Assembly: GCA_900757195.1 (NCBI GenBank) | Contig: CAAEMZ010000016.1 | Coordinates: forward strand, 1 to 64,000 | Direction of reading: 5' to 3' | DNA from: Lachnospiraceae bacterium | GTDB lineage: Bacteria; Bacillota; Clostridia; Lachnospirales; Lachnospiraceae | Length of the DNA: 64,000 bases | Shown here: positions 16,060 to 24,127 of the stretch, one piece after another | Position numbering within the stretch: the stretch's first letter is position 1 | How the letters are laid out: each line of letters begins with the position of its first letter | Translations under genes and position numbers: made by a program | The notes under the pieces: generated by a model | Databases searched by the model: none | What the model was told of the DNA's origin: nothing | Seen by the model: the letters and a program-made list of their open reading frames with translations, nothing else

Positions 16060-17205
16060 ATGGTAAACAGAATTATGTTAAATGAAACATCTTATCACGG
16101 CGCAGGCGCTATTCAGGAAATAGCGACAGAAGCAAAGGCAAGAGCTTTTAAAAAGGCCTTTGTCTGCTCAGACCCGGATCTGATTCAGTTCGGTGTGACA
16201 GGCAAAGTGACAAAGGTGTTGGAGGATGCTTCTCTGGTTTATGAAATTTATTCGGATATTAAAGCCAATCCGACCATTGAAAATGTAAAAAACGGTGTGG
16301 AAGCCTTTAAAAAAGCGGAAGCCGATTATATTATCGCCATTGGCGGCGGTTCTTCCATGGATACGGCAAAGGCCATCGGTATTATCATTGCAAATCCGGA
16401 GTTTGGCGATGTGCGGAGTCTGGAAGGTGTTGCAGAAACTAAAAATCCGTCCGTACCGATCATTGCGGTGCCGACAACCGCAGGAACAGCAGCAGAGGTA
16501 ACGATTAATTATGTCATCACGGATGTGGAAAAGAAACGTAAATTTGTCTGTGTGGATCCACATGATATGCCGGTCGTTGCTGTAGTCGACCCGGATATGA
16601 TGTCTTCGATGCCGAAGGGCCTGACGGCATCCACCGGAATGGATGCGCTGACGCACGCCATTGAAGGATATACAACAAAGGCAGCCTGGGAAATGACCGA
16701 TATGTTCCATATCAAAGCCATTGAAATGATCGGAAAATCTTTGCGCGGTGCGGTCAATAATGAAAAAGAAGGCCGGGAAGGCATGGCGCTGGCACAGTAT
16801 ATTGCAGGCATGGGATTTTCGAATGTTGGTCTCGGAATTGCTCATTCCATGGCCCATACCCTGGGAGCTGTTTATGACACGCCTCATGGTGTGGCCTGTG
16901 CGATGATGCTTCCGATCGTTATGGAATATAATGCCGAATGTACCGGTGAAAAATATAAAGAAATTGCAAAAGTTATGGGCGTTCCGGGGGTGGACGGTAT
17001 GACCGTTGAAGAATACCGTAAGGCGGCAGTGGATGCCGTACGCCAGTTATCCATCGATGTGGGTATTCCGGTGAAGCTTGAAGCGCTGAAGGAAGAGGAT
17101 CTGGATTTCCTGGCAGAATCGGCATTTGCTGATGCGTGCTGCCCGGGCAATCCAAAGGATACCTGTGTTGCGGACCTGAAAGAATTATTCCGTAAATTAA
17201 TGTAG
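16060..17205 (+). CDS. Iron-containing alcohol dehydrogenase (FucO-like)
   Basis: A 381-residue enzyme with the NAD-binding GGGSSMDTAKAIG, the PTTAGTAAEVT loop, and the metal-binding histidines of group III alcohol dehydrogenases in TGMDALTHAIEGY and GIAHSMAHTLGAVYDTPHG. It should interconvert an aldehyde and an alcohol with NAD(H), with iron in the active site. The family includes lactaldehyde reductase and 1,3-propanediol dehydrogenase, and sequence alone does not choose between them. The start at 16060 follows AAAGGAG. Its regulator may be the TetR protein upstream. Confidence 0.85.
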   Translation: MVNRIMLNETSYHGAGAIQEIATEAKARAFKKAFVCSDPDLIQFGVTGKVTKVLEDASLVYEIYSDIKANPTIENVKNGVEAFKKAEADYIIAIGGGSSMDTAKAIGIIIANPEFGDVRSLEGVAETKNPSVPIIAVPTTAGTAAEVTINYVITDVEKKRKFVCVDPHDMPVVAVVDPDMMSSMPKGLTASTGMDALTHAIEGYTTKAAWEMTDMFHIKAIEMIGKSLRGAVNNEKEGREGMALAQYIAGMGFSNVGLGIAHSMAHTLGAVYDTPHGVACAMMLPIVMEYNAECTGEKYKEIAKVMGVPGVDGMTVEEYRKAAVDAVRQLSIDVGIPVKLEALKEEDLDFLAESAFADACCPGNPKDTCVADLKELFRKLM

Positions 17206-17219
17206 AAATCAAAGGGTGA

Positions 17220-17248
17220 TTGACGTTCTTTTAAAAATCATTTATGAT
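17220..17248 (+). promoter_or_regulatory. Promoter of the Uup-like ABC-F gene
   Basis: TTGACG (17220-17225) and TATGAT (17243-17248) are 17 bases apart. Confidence 0.7.
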
Positions 17249-17286
17249 AATTCATGATATAAATGAAATTAAGAGGAGTGTCTCGG

Positions 17287-19086
17287 GTGAATCTATTAAA
17301 TATTGAACATATTCATAAAGTTTTTGGAGAGAAGGTTATTTTCGATGATGTCTCCTTCGGGGTTCACGAAGGGGACAAAATCGGTATTATCGGCATTAAC
17401 GGTACGGGAAAGTCAACCCTGCTGAAAATTATTGCCGGGGTGCAGGAAGCGGATGGCGGGCAGATTGTGAAGCAGAACGGTCTGCGGATCGCTTATCTGG
17501 CCCAGAATCCGGATTTTCCGGAGGATGCGACGGTTTCGTCCTATGCGCTGAATCAGGCAGGGGCATCGGACTGGGTCGTTCAGAGCAATCTGACAAAGCT
17601 CGGCATCAGCGATTTTGAGGCCCGGATGGATACCCTTTCCGGGGGCCAGCGGCGAAAAGTGGCGATGGCGAAGGTCCTGGCGGCGGATTTTGATGTGCTG
17701 CTTCTGGACGAGCCGACCAACCATCTGGATGAAGCGATGATTAACTGGCTGGAGGACTATCTGACGAGTTATAAGGGCGTGATTCTCATGGTAACCCATG
17801 ACCGGTATTTCCTGGATAAGGTGTCCAACCGAATCGTGGAGATCAGCCATGGCAGTCTTTACAGCTATGATGCCAATTATTCACGGTTTCTGGAATTGAA
17901 AGCGGAACGGGAAGAAATGGCTCTGGCAACGGAGCGGAAACGCCAGAGTGTTCTCCGGATGGAGCTGGAATGGGCGAAGCGGGGATGCCGTGCCCGTTCG
18001 ACAAAGCAGAGAGCCCGCCTGGAGCGTCTGGAAGCCCTGAAAAACGGCAGAGCGCCGCTGCAGGAGCAGACGGTGGCGATGGATTCGGTGGAAACCCGAA
18101 TGGGAAAGAAGACGATGGAATTTCATCATGTCTGCAAGGGCTTTGGTGAATCGGCGCTGATTGACGACTTTGACTATATTGTACTCCGGAATCAGCGTCT
18201 CGGAATCATCGGTCCCAATGGCTGTGGAAAATCAACCCTGATTAAGATGGCCGCCGGGGAGATTTTACCGGATTCCGGAAGTATTGAAATCGGTGAAACG
18301 ATTAAAATCGGTTATCTGGCTCAGGAGGAACCGGATATGGACACCGACCGCCGGGTAATCGACTACATCAAAGATATTGCAGAGTATGTCCAGACCAGGG
18401 AAGGCCGTATCAGTGCGTCTCAGATGCTGGAACGGTTTCTTTTTACGCCGGATATGCAGTACACACCGGTGTCAAAATTGTCCGGTGGTGAAAAACGCCG
18501 CCTCTATCTGCTGTCTGTTTTAGTGAGCGGCGCCAATGTTCTGATCCTCGATGAACCGTCTAATAATGTGGACATTCCGACACTGACGATTCTGGAGGAT
18601 TATCTGAATTCTTTCAGCGGCATTGTTATTACTGTGTCCCACGACCGGTATTTTCTGGATAATGTGGTGGACCGGATATTTGAGTTCGACGGCGGCGGCC
18701 ATCTGCAGCAGTACGAGGGCGGCTATACCGATTATCTGGAGGCAAAGCAGCGCCGGCATTCGGAGACTGTGGAAGAAAGCCCGGCAGTAAAGGCGGCGGA
18801 TACGGAAAAGAAAACGGCGTCCAGAGAATGGAAGCAGAACCGCCCTGCAAAACTGAAATTTACGTTTAAAGAGCAGAAAGAATTCGAAACCATTGATGAT
18901 GATATTGGGGCCCTGGAGGCCCGGCTGGAAAAGCTGGATGCGGATATGATGGCTAACGCAACCAATTCCATGAAGCTTTCAGAGCTTGCGGCTGAAAAAG
19001 AAAAGACGGAAAATGCGCTGGAAGAAAAAATGGATCGCTGGGTTTATCTGAATGATCTGGCGGAACGGATCGAAGCTCAGAATTAA
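17287..19086 (+). CDS. ABC-F protein of the Uup group
   Basis: A 599-residue ABC-F protein. Both domains have intact motifs: GINGTGKST, LSGGQRRK and LLLDEPTNHLD in the first, GPNGCGKST, LSGGEKRR and LILDEPSNNVD in the second. The last about 75 residues form a Glu/Lys-rich coiled coil, as in Uup, which binds nucleic acid or the ribosome. The linker between domains is Arg-rich (GCRARSTKQRARLERL). The GTG at 17287 is preferred because GAGGAG lies eight bases upstream, whereas the ATG at 17263 has none. A housekeeping role in translation or replication is likely. Confidence 0.88.
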   Translation: MNLLNIEHIHKVFGEKVIFDDVSFGVHEGDKIGIIGINGTGKSTLLKIIAGVQEADGGQIVKQNGLRIAYLAQNPDFPEDATVSSYALNQAGASDWVVQSNLTKLGISDFEARMDTLSGGQRRKVAMAKVLAADFDVLLLDEPTNHLDEAMINWLEDYLTSYKGVILMVTHDRYFLDKVSNRIVEISHGSLYSYDANYSRFLELKAEREEMALATERKRQSVLRMELEWAKRGCRARSTKQRARLERLEALKNGRAPLQEQTVAMDSVETRMGKKTMEFHHVCKGFGESALIDDFDYIVLRNQRLGIIGPNGCGKSTLIKMAAGEILPDSGSIEIGETIKIGYLAQEEPDMDTDRRVIDYIKDIAEYVQTREGRISASQMLERFLFTPDMQYTPVSKLSGGEKRRLYLLSVLVSGANVLILDEPSNNVDIPTLTILEDYLNSFSGIVITVSHDRYFLDNVVDRIFEFDGGGHLQQYEGGYTDYLEAKQRRHSETVEESPAVKAADTEKKTASREWKQNRPAKLKFTFKEQKEFETIDDDIGALEARLEKLDADMMANATNSMKLSELAAEKEKTENALEEKMDRWVYLNDLAERIEAQN

Positions 19087-19098
19087 AGCAAAAAATTT

Positions 19099-19137
19099 AA
19101 AGACAAGAGGCAGTTTATACCGCTTTTTGTCTTTTTT
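19099..19137 (+). terminator. Terminator after the Uup-like gene
   Basis: AAAGACAA and TTGTCTTT flank a weaker inner stem and are followed by T residues. Confidence 0.65.
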
Positions 19138-19149
19138 ATTATGGAATTA

Positions 19150-19158
19150 TGGTATAAT
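19150..19158 (+). promoter_or_regulatory. Extended -10 promoter of the GH13-like gene
   Basis: TGGTATAAT (19150-19158) is a perfect extended -10 element. No -35 box is seen. Confidence 0.65.
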
Positions 19159-19191
19159 AGAAACTAAGTTAAAGTTGGAGGGAGAAAAAGT

Positions 19192-20976
19192 GTGGAGTGG
19201 AAAATAAAAAAAGGAACGCCCTGGGCTTACGGTGTCTGGATTGGGGAAAAACAGATCAATCTTGTATTTGAAGCGGCTCAGAGAAAAAAAGTAAAGGACA
19301 GACGGCAGACGGAAGACGTTTTAAAAGAAAGTGAAAACCGGCTGCGCGTATATCGGTTGTCCGATGGGACATCGGAGGATATCCGGTTGAAACCGGAGTG
19401 GAAATTCGGAGATGCCTATGCGGTTTCACTGGTTGGACAAAACCCTGAGGATTACGGCTATCAGATCCTTCAGGATGGAATACCGGTGGCTGTGCCGGAC
19501 AGTATCGGCGCAGTGACGGTTCACGGGGAAAGGGTGCATTTATTTAAGATACCTGAATTTGACTGGGAAGATGATAAGGCGCCGGGAATCGATTTTGATG
19601 ATATTTATCTGTACAAGCTTCACGTGAAAGGTTTTACAAAACAGAGCCGTTCAAACGTGAAATTTCGTGGGACCTTTTCGGGAGTGACTGAAAAGCTTTC
19701 CTATTTAAAAAGTCTGGGGATCAATGCCATAGAACTGATGCCAGTCTACGATTTTGTGGTGACATCGGAAGAAAACAGCAGGGATGAACGGAAGAATTAC
19801 TGGGGGTATGGTCCGGCAGACTACAGGGCTGTGAAACCGGATTACGGAGTAAGACCGGAGCTGGCAGCAGATGAACTGAGAAGCCTTGTGAAAGCCTTCC
19901 ATAAAGAGGGCATGGAAGTTTATCTTGAAATTCTCTTTGATAAAGCCGGAGATACGGAAAAAAAACTGGCGTGCCTGCGGTATTGGGCCACAGCCTATCA
20001 TGTGGATGGCTTTCATCTGAGCGCGGCAACAACGCCGATGGCCGATGTTTTATCTGACCCGATACTGTCGGATAAAAAAATTATGAGTGAAAATTTTGAC
20101 GGATCCTGTGACCGGAATCCGGAAGGAAGACGCCGGGCGGTATATCATAATGGCTTTCAGGAAAATATGCGCCGGTTTCTGCGCGGGGACGCGGGAGCTG
20201 CCGATGGATTTACAGACAGCGTATTAAAACGTTCCCGGGAGCAGGGGTATATTCAGTATATGACGAATAATAATGGATTCACCCTCATGGATCTGGTATC
20301 TTATAATAGCCGTCATAATGCGGAGAATGGGGAACATAACCTGGATGGCACGGATCAGAATTTAAGCTGGAACTGCGGTGAAGAAGGACCAAGCCGGAAG
20401 AAAGAGGTGAGCCGCCTTCGAAGGCAGCAGCTTAAGAACGGGTGGATTTTAAATATTTTCCAGCAGGGAACACCATTGATTTATGCAGGCGACGAGTTTG
20501 GTAACAGTCAGAAGGGAAATAATAATGCATGGTGTCAGGATAATCCGATTTCCTGGCTGGACTGGAAGCTTCTTACGAAAAACCTCTGGCTCTTTGAGTT
20601 TGTCCGGGAACTTATTGCTTTAAGAAAAAAAGAAAAACTGCTTCACCCTTCCGAGCCATTTAAGATGACAGACAAAAATTCCAACGGTTTGCCCGATGTA
20701 TCCTTCCACGGGAAATCGCCATGGTTCTGCGAGGACGGAAACCGGACACGGTGTATGGGGTGTATGTATGCCGGAAAGAATGAAGCCTGGTATTTTGCCT
20801 ACAACATGAATTCTGTTCGGGAAACCTTTGCATTACCGAGATTACCTGAAAATGGCGTGTGGGAGGTTTACCTGGATACGGCGGAATTCTGGGAAAAGGG
20901 CCAGACAGCGGCAGACGGAGAAATTCAGGTGGAAGACCACAGCATTGTCTTATTGCATGGAACGTCCGGAAAATAA
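19192..20976 (+). CDS. GlgX/isoamylase-like GH13 protein lacking catalytic residues
   Basis: A 594-residue protein with an N-terminal beta-sandwich, a GH13 barrel and a C-terminal beta domain, most like glycogen-debranching GlgX proteins (NGFTLMDLVSYN followed by HNAENGEHNLDGTDQN). The catalytic regions are changed: region I reads VYLEILFDKA instead of the DxxxNH form; region II reads VDGFHLSAA, so the nucleophile Asp is Ser277 and its Arg partner is His275; region IV reads TNNNG, so His-Asp is Asn360-Asn361. Only the acid-base Glu (E300) seems kept. The reading frame is intact, so this is a maintained pseudoenzyme, perhaps a carbohydrate-binding or regulatory protein. GTG start with GGAGGGA upstream. 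Confidence 0.8.
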   Translation: MEWKIKKGTPWAYGVWIGEKQINLVFEAAQRKKVKDRRQTEDVLKESENRLRVYRLSDGTSEDIRLKPEWKFGDAYAVSLVGQNPEDYGYQILQDGIPVAVPDSIGAVTVHGERVHLFKIPEFDWEDDKAPGIDFDDIYLYKLHVKGFTKQSRSNVKFRGTFSGVTEKLSYLKSLGINAIELMPVYDFVVTSEENSRDERKNYWGYGPADYRAVKPDYGVRPELAADELRSLVKAFHKEGMEVYLEILFDKAGDTEKKLACLRYWATAYHVDGFHLSAATTPMADVLSDPILSDKKIMSENFDGSCDRNPEGRRRAVYHNGFQENMRRFLRGDAGAADGFTDSVLKRSREQGYIQYMTNNNGFTLMDLVSYNSRHNAENGEHNLDGTDQNLSWNCGEEGPSRKKEVSRLRRQQLKNGWILNIFQQGTPLIYAGDEFGNSQKGNNNAWCQDNPISWLDWKLLTKNLWLFEFVRELIALRKKEKLLHPSEPFKMTDKNSNGLPDVSFHGKSPWFCEDGNRTRCMGCMYAGKNEAWYFAYNMNSVRETFALPRLPENGVWEVYLDTAEFWEKGQTAADGEIQVEDHSIVLLHGTSGK

Positions 20977-21055
20977 AAGGATATTTATTGCCAGGATGGC
21001 AGTCATTCAAAGCGTATAAAGATGTTTTCGGAAATTCCTATACAATACGCGAGGA

Positions 21056-21135
21056 CCGCACTGCGGCGGAAGAGAATTGTGTCGCTGAAGCGACCCGCCG
21101 CAGGCGGAGAATCCCGCGAAGCAGGATTCTTTTTT
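21056..21135 (+). terminator. Array of small hairpins ending in an intrinsic terminator
   Basis: Four inverted repeats lie in a row: CCGCA-C-TGCGG (21056-21066), GTCGC-TGAA-GCGAC (21081-21094), CCGCC-GCA-GGCGG (21095-21107) and AGAATCC...GGATTCT (21108-21130), the last followed by T residues on the plus strand. The final three abut with no spacer. The last is the terminator of the GH13-like gene and overlaps the stop of the converging small gene. Confidence 0.7.
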
Positions 21136-21316
21136 AATAAAAGTGACGTTTCGAATCCTCATTTTTCGGAGGAAAATCACCGATATAAGGAAGATCGTGG
21201 TGATTTTCCACGATGACGGTATCCGGTGTGTCATTATAGTCAAGATAATCATCCACCATATGGTTTACTTTGGGGAACCAGTGGTGGATTTTTTTGCTGC
21301 CATCATAAAGTGTCAT
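21134..21316 (-). CDS. Small conserved-looking protein downstream of luxS
   Basis: A 60-residue acidic and aromatic protein (MTLYDGSKKIHHWFPKVN start) with many His, Asp and Tyr residues and no membrane span or cysteine. I do not recognise its family. The start at 21316 has a full AAGGAGG upstream, which argues that it is really translated. It lies 55 bases after luxS on the same strand and is probably cotranscribed with it. Confidence 0.6.
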   Translation of the reverse strand: MTLYDGSKKIHHWFPKVNHMVDDYLDYNDTPDTVIVENHHDLPYIGDFPPKNEDSKRHFY

Positions 21317-21371
21317 AAAAAAACCTCCTTTGCTGTACATCTGATGATAGTTTGGAGCAAAGGAGGTAAAA

Positions 21372-21851
21372 TTATTCCGGATAGACAAGACGCTTTGTGT
21401 CGATATTTTCCAGAACTTCTTTTAAAAATTTATCGGCGAGATAATTGGCCATCGGGAGATTCATGTCCAGATAGTTACCGCAGTCTCTGGCGCAGGCGCC
21501 GGGAACGTCCGCTTTAAAATCCCGGATGAAAATAAACATTTCTTTCATCAGGGGAACGATGTCCGCGGAAGTGTAGTCACCGCTTAAAAGCAGGTAAAAT
21601 CCGGTACGGCAGCCCATCGGTCCGAAATAGACGGTTTTATCGGCATAGTCCGGATGGTTTCTCAAAAAAGTTGCTGCCAGATGTTCAATCGTGTGCATTT
21701 CTGCTGTATTCATGACCGGCTCAAAATTCGGACGGGTCATGCGGATGTCAAAGGTTGTTACAGTGTGGCCGCCGACATCGTCTTTTCGTGATACATAGAC
21801 GCCCGGAAGCAGTTTCAAATGATCGATTGTAAAACTTGCTATTTTTTCCAT
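21372..21851 (-). CDS. luxS: S-ribosylhomocysteine lyase LuxS
   Basis: A 159-residue protein of the normal LuxS length, with the metal-binding HTIEH (His53, His57), the third metal ligand Cys124 in ARDCGNY and the catalytic Cys81 in GPMGCRTG. It splits S-ribosylhomocysteine into homocysteine and the precursor of autoinducer-2, in the activated methyl cycle. AAAGGAG lies upstream of the ATG. It is divergent from the MurT/GatD-like operon and followed by a 60-residue gene. Confidence 0.97.
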   Translation of the reverse strand: MEKIASFTIDHLKLLPGVYVSRKDDVGGHTVTTFDIRMTRPNFEPVMNTAEMHTIEHLAATFLRNHPDYADKTVYFGPMGCRTGFYLLLSGDYTSADIVPLMKEMFIFIRDFKADVPGACARDCGNYLDMNLPMANYLADKFLKEVLENIDTKRLVYPE

Positions 21852-21889
21852 AAAAGGTCTCCTTTAAAAATCGTTAATATACATAAGAT

Positions 21890-21973
21890 ATTATATAAGA
21901 TTATCAAAGAAATCGCAAACCTGAAATCAAATACTCAAATATTGTTGAATTTTAAAGGGTTCAAGTGTAAAAT
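21890..21973. promoter_or_regulatory. Divergent promoters of luxS and the MurT/GatD-like operon
   Basis: On the minus strand TTGCGA (21913-21918) and TATAAT (21890-21895) are 17 bases apart and serve luxS. On the plus strand TTGAAT (21945-21950) and TAAAAT (21968-21973) are 17 bases apart and serve the murT-like gene. Confidence 0.7.
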
Positions 21974-22011
21974 GGTACGTGATGGAAATTTAAAAGAATG
22001 GAGTTTGAAAC

Positions 22012-23391
22012 ATGAAGAAAAATACTCTGCGTTTTTACCTGACAATTACCATTGTAAAAATCGCAACAAAAATACTTAAATTAATGGGAAGAAATGCGAC
22101 GCATCTTCCGGGATGGCTTGCGAACAGACTCTGCCCGGATTTTCTCGGACATCTGGAAAAACCGGAAAAGCTTGTATATATTACGGGAACCAACGGAAAA
22201 ACCACAGTGTCGAATCTGACGGCGTCCATCCTGAAGGACAACGGTTATGAATTCGTCAATAATTCCACCGGAAGTAATGTCAGCGAGGGCGTTGTATCGG
22301 CGCTGCTTGCAAAGAGCAGCTTCTTTGGAAAGGCGAAAACAAAACTCGGAATTCTCGAAGTGGATGAACGGTATTCACCGCTGATCTATCCGTATATGCA
22401 GCCGGATATTCTTGTGTGTACCAATCTTTTCCGGGATTCTTATAAGCGGAATGCCCATACGGAATTTATTACGGGCATTTTGAATAAACAGATACCGAAA
22501 CATACGAAACTGATTTTAAACGGCGAAGACCTCATCAGCAATCATCTGGCAGAGGGTAATGACCGCCGCTATTTCGGCATTAACTGTCCGGATGGCCACA
22601 GTACGCCGGATAACATTATTAAGGATGTCGCTGCCTGCCCGAAATGCGGAGGACGGCTGGAATATGAATATATCCGCTACAACCACATCGGACGGGCCCA
22701 CTGTACCAACTGCGACTACGGCTCACCGGAGATGGATTATACCATTGAATCCATCGATTATGCGAACCACCGGTGCCAGGTGAAAACACCGGAAGGCAGC
22801 TATGATTTTAAAATCATCGGCGAGAATGTGACAGATATCTACAACATGATTACCGTTATCGCCCTGCTTTCAGAGCTTGGTCTGCCGATTGAAAAGGTGC
22901 AGAAGTCTTTTGAAAAAATGAAGATTACCGCATCCAGATATGATGAAAAAGAAGTCAATGGCAAGAAGATCGTTTTAAATCTGGCAAAGGGACAGAATCC
23001 GATCGCCTGCTCCAGAGTCTGCGATTTTATTAAGCACGATTCCGGAAAAAAAGCGGTGATCTGTATGATCGACGATTATTATGATGCCCGGGAATCCAGT
23101 GAAAATATTGCCTGGATTTATGATATTGATTTTGAATTTTTAAAAGATGATTCGGTAAAACAGATTATTGCCAGCGGTGTCCGCAATCAGGACTTTCATC
23201 TCCGCCTGCTTATGGCAGGAATCCCCGAAGAACGGGTGACATGCTGCGAACATGAATTGGAATCTGCGTCCTGCGTAAATCTTGAAGCCGTGGATAAAAT
23301 CTACCTGCTTTATGATGTGTATACGATACAGTATGCCCACCAGGTTTGCGAGAATCTGGAAAAAATGATTCAAAACGGCCGTACGAAATAG
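22012..23391 (+). CDS. MurT-like Mur ligase (first copy)
   Basis: A 459-residue Mur-ligase-like protein. It has the P-loop GTNGKTT (residues 59-65), the MurT-specific zinc ribbon CPKCG...CTNCDYG (Cys209, 212, 231, 234) and a C-terminal DUF1727 domain with NIAWIYDIDFEFL. In cocci MurT works with the glutaminase GatD to amidate D-glutamate in lipid II. Here the catalytic P-loop looks intact, but the partner GatD-like protein lacks its glutaminase residues, so the nitrogen source or the reaction may differ. It heads a five-gene operon with a second MurT-GatD copy of identical length. Confidence 0.85.
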   Translation: MKKNTLRFYLTITIVKIATKILKLMGRNATHLPGWLANRLCPDFLGHLEKPEKLVYITGTNGKTTVSNLTASILKDNGYEFVNNSTGSNVSEGVVSALLAKSSFFGKAKTKLGILEVDERYSPLIYPYMQPDILVCTNLFRDSYKRNAHTEFITGILNKQIPKHTKLILNGEDLISNHLAEGNDRRYFGINCPDGHSTPDNIIKDVAACPKCGGRLEYEYIRYNHIGRAHCTNCDYGSPEMDYTIESIDYANHRCQVKTPEGSYDFKIIGENVTDIYNMITVIALLSELGLPIEKVQKSFEKMKITASRYDEKEVNGKKIVLNLAKGQNPIACSRVCDFIKHDSGKKAVICMIDDYYDARESSENIAWIYDIDFEFLKDDSVKQIIASGVRNQDFHLRLLMAGIPEERVTCCEHELESASCVNLEAVDKIYLLYDVYTIQYAHQVCENLEKMIQNGRTK

Positions 23392-23408
23392 TTAAGGAGA
23401 TTGTAATT

Positions 23409-24116
23409 ATGATTATTGAAAGCCTTTTTCCGGAATTATGCAATTTATTTGCAGATTCTTCTAATATGAAATATTTAAAACAGTGTATGCCTGAAGCAGA
23501 GTTTACAGGCACGGAATATATGTCGGAGCCGCTGTTTGCCACAAAAGATGTGGATTTGATTTACATGGGCGGCATGACAGAGCATACACAGGAGCTGGTT
23601 ATAAAAAAACTGATGCCCTATAAAGCGCGGATCATGGAGCTGATTGAAAAGGATGTGCCCTTTTTGATAACGAGCAATGCCATTGAGATTTTTGGAAAAT
23701 ACATCGAAAATGAAGACGGGACAAAGATTGAAGGCCTGGGAATTTTTGATTTTTATGCAAAACGGGATATGATGCACCGCTTTAACGGTCTGGTGAAAGG
23801 AACGTTTAAGGACATGACGATCGTCGGCTTCAAATCCCAGTTCACGATGGCTTATGCGGGTGATTTTAAGGAAAAATTCATCCATGTGGAGCGGGGAACC
23901 GGAATGAATCCGGAGGATGATAACGAAGGCATCTGCTGTCACCATTTCTATGGGACTTATCTGATCGGGCCGTTCCTCTGCCTGAATCCCTATTTTACAA
24001 AATATCTGATGACAGTGATGGGGGTAGAGAATCCGGTACTGGCCCATGAGGCTGTCATTATGGATGCGTACCACCGGAGAGAGAAAGAATTTTCGAATCC
24101 TAAAACGAAATTTTAG
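23409..24116 (+). CDS. GatD-like amidotransferase fold protein without the catalytic Cys and His (first copy)
   Basis: A 235-residue protein with the GatD/cobyric-synthase type class I amidotransferase fold (GGMTEHTQE, EGLGIFDF, GTYLIGP). In active GatD the nucleophile elbow reads like ICGGYQ; here it is LITSNAIEIFG with Ser89 at the Cys position. The catalytic His of YLHGP is Ile186 in TYLIGP. It should therefore not hydrolyse glutamine. It directly follows the first MurT-like gene behind AAGGAGA. A structural or regulatory role for MurT, or use of free ammonia, are possible explanations. Confidence 0.82.
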   Translation: MIIESLFPELCNLFADSSNMKYLKQCMPEAEFTGTEYMSEPLFATKDVDLIYMGGMTEHTQELVIKKLMPYKARIMELIEKDVPFLITSNAIEIFGKYIENEDGTKIEGLGIFDFYAKRDMMHRFNGLVKGTFKDMTIVGFKSQFTMAYAGDFKEKFIHVERGTGMNPEDDNEGICCHHFYGTYLIGPFLCLNPYFTKYLMTVMGVENPVLAHEAVIMDAYHRREKEFSNPKTKF

Positions 24117-24127
24117 GGGGAGTTTTT

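Noticed and set aside
16168..16887. Long minus-strand frame opposite the alcohol dehydrogenase
   Set aside because: It is a His/Arg/Cys-rich shadow of a well-conserved gene with no start signals.
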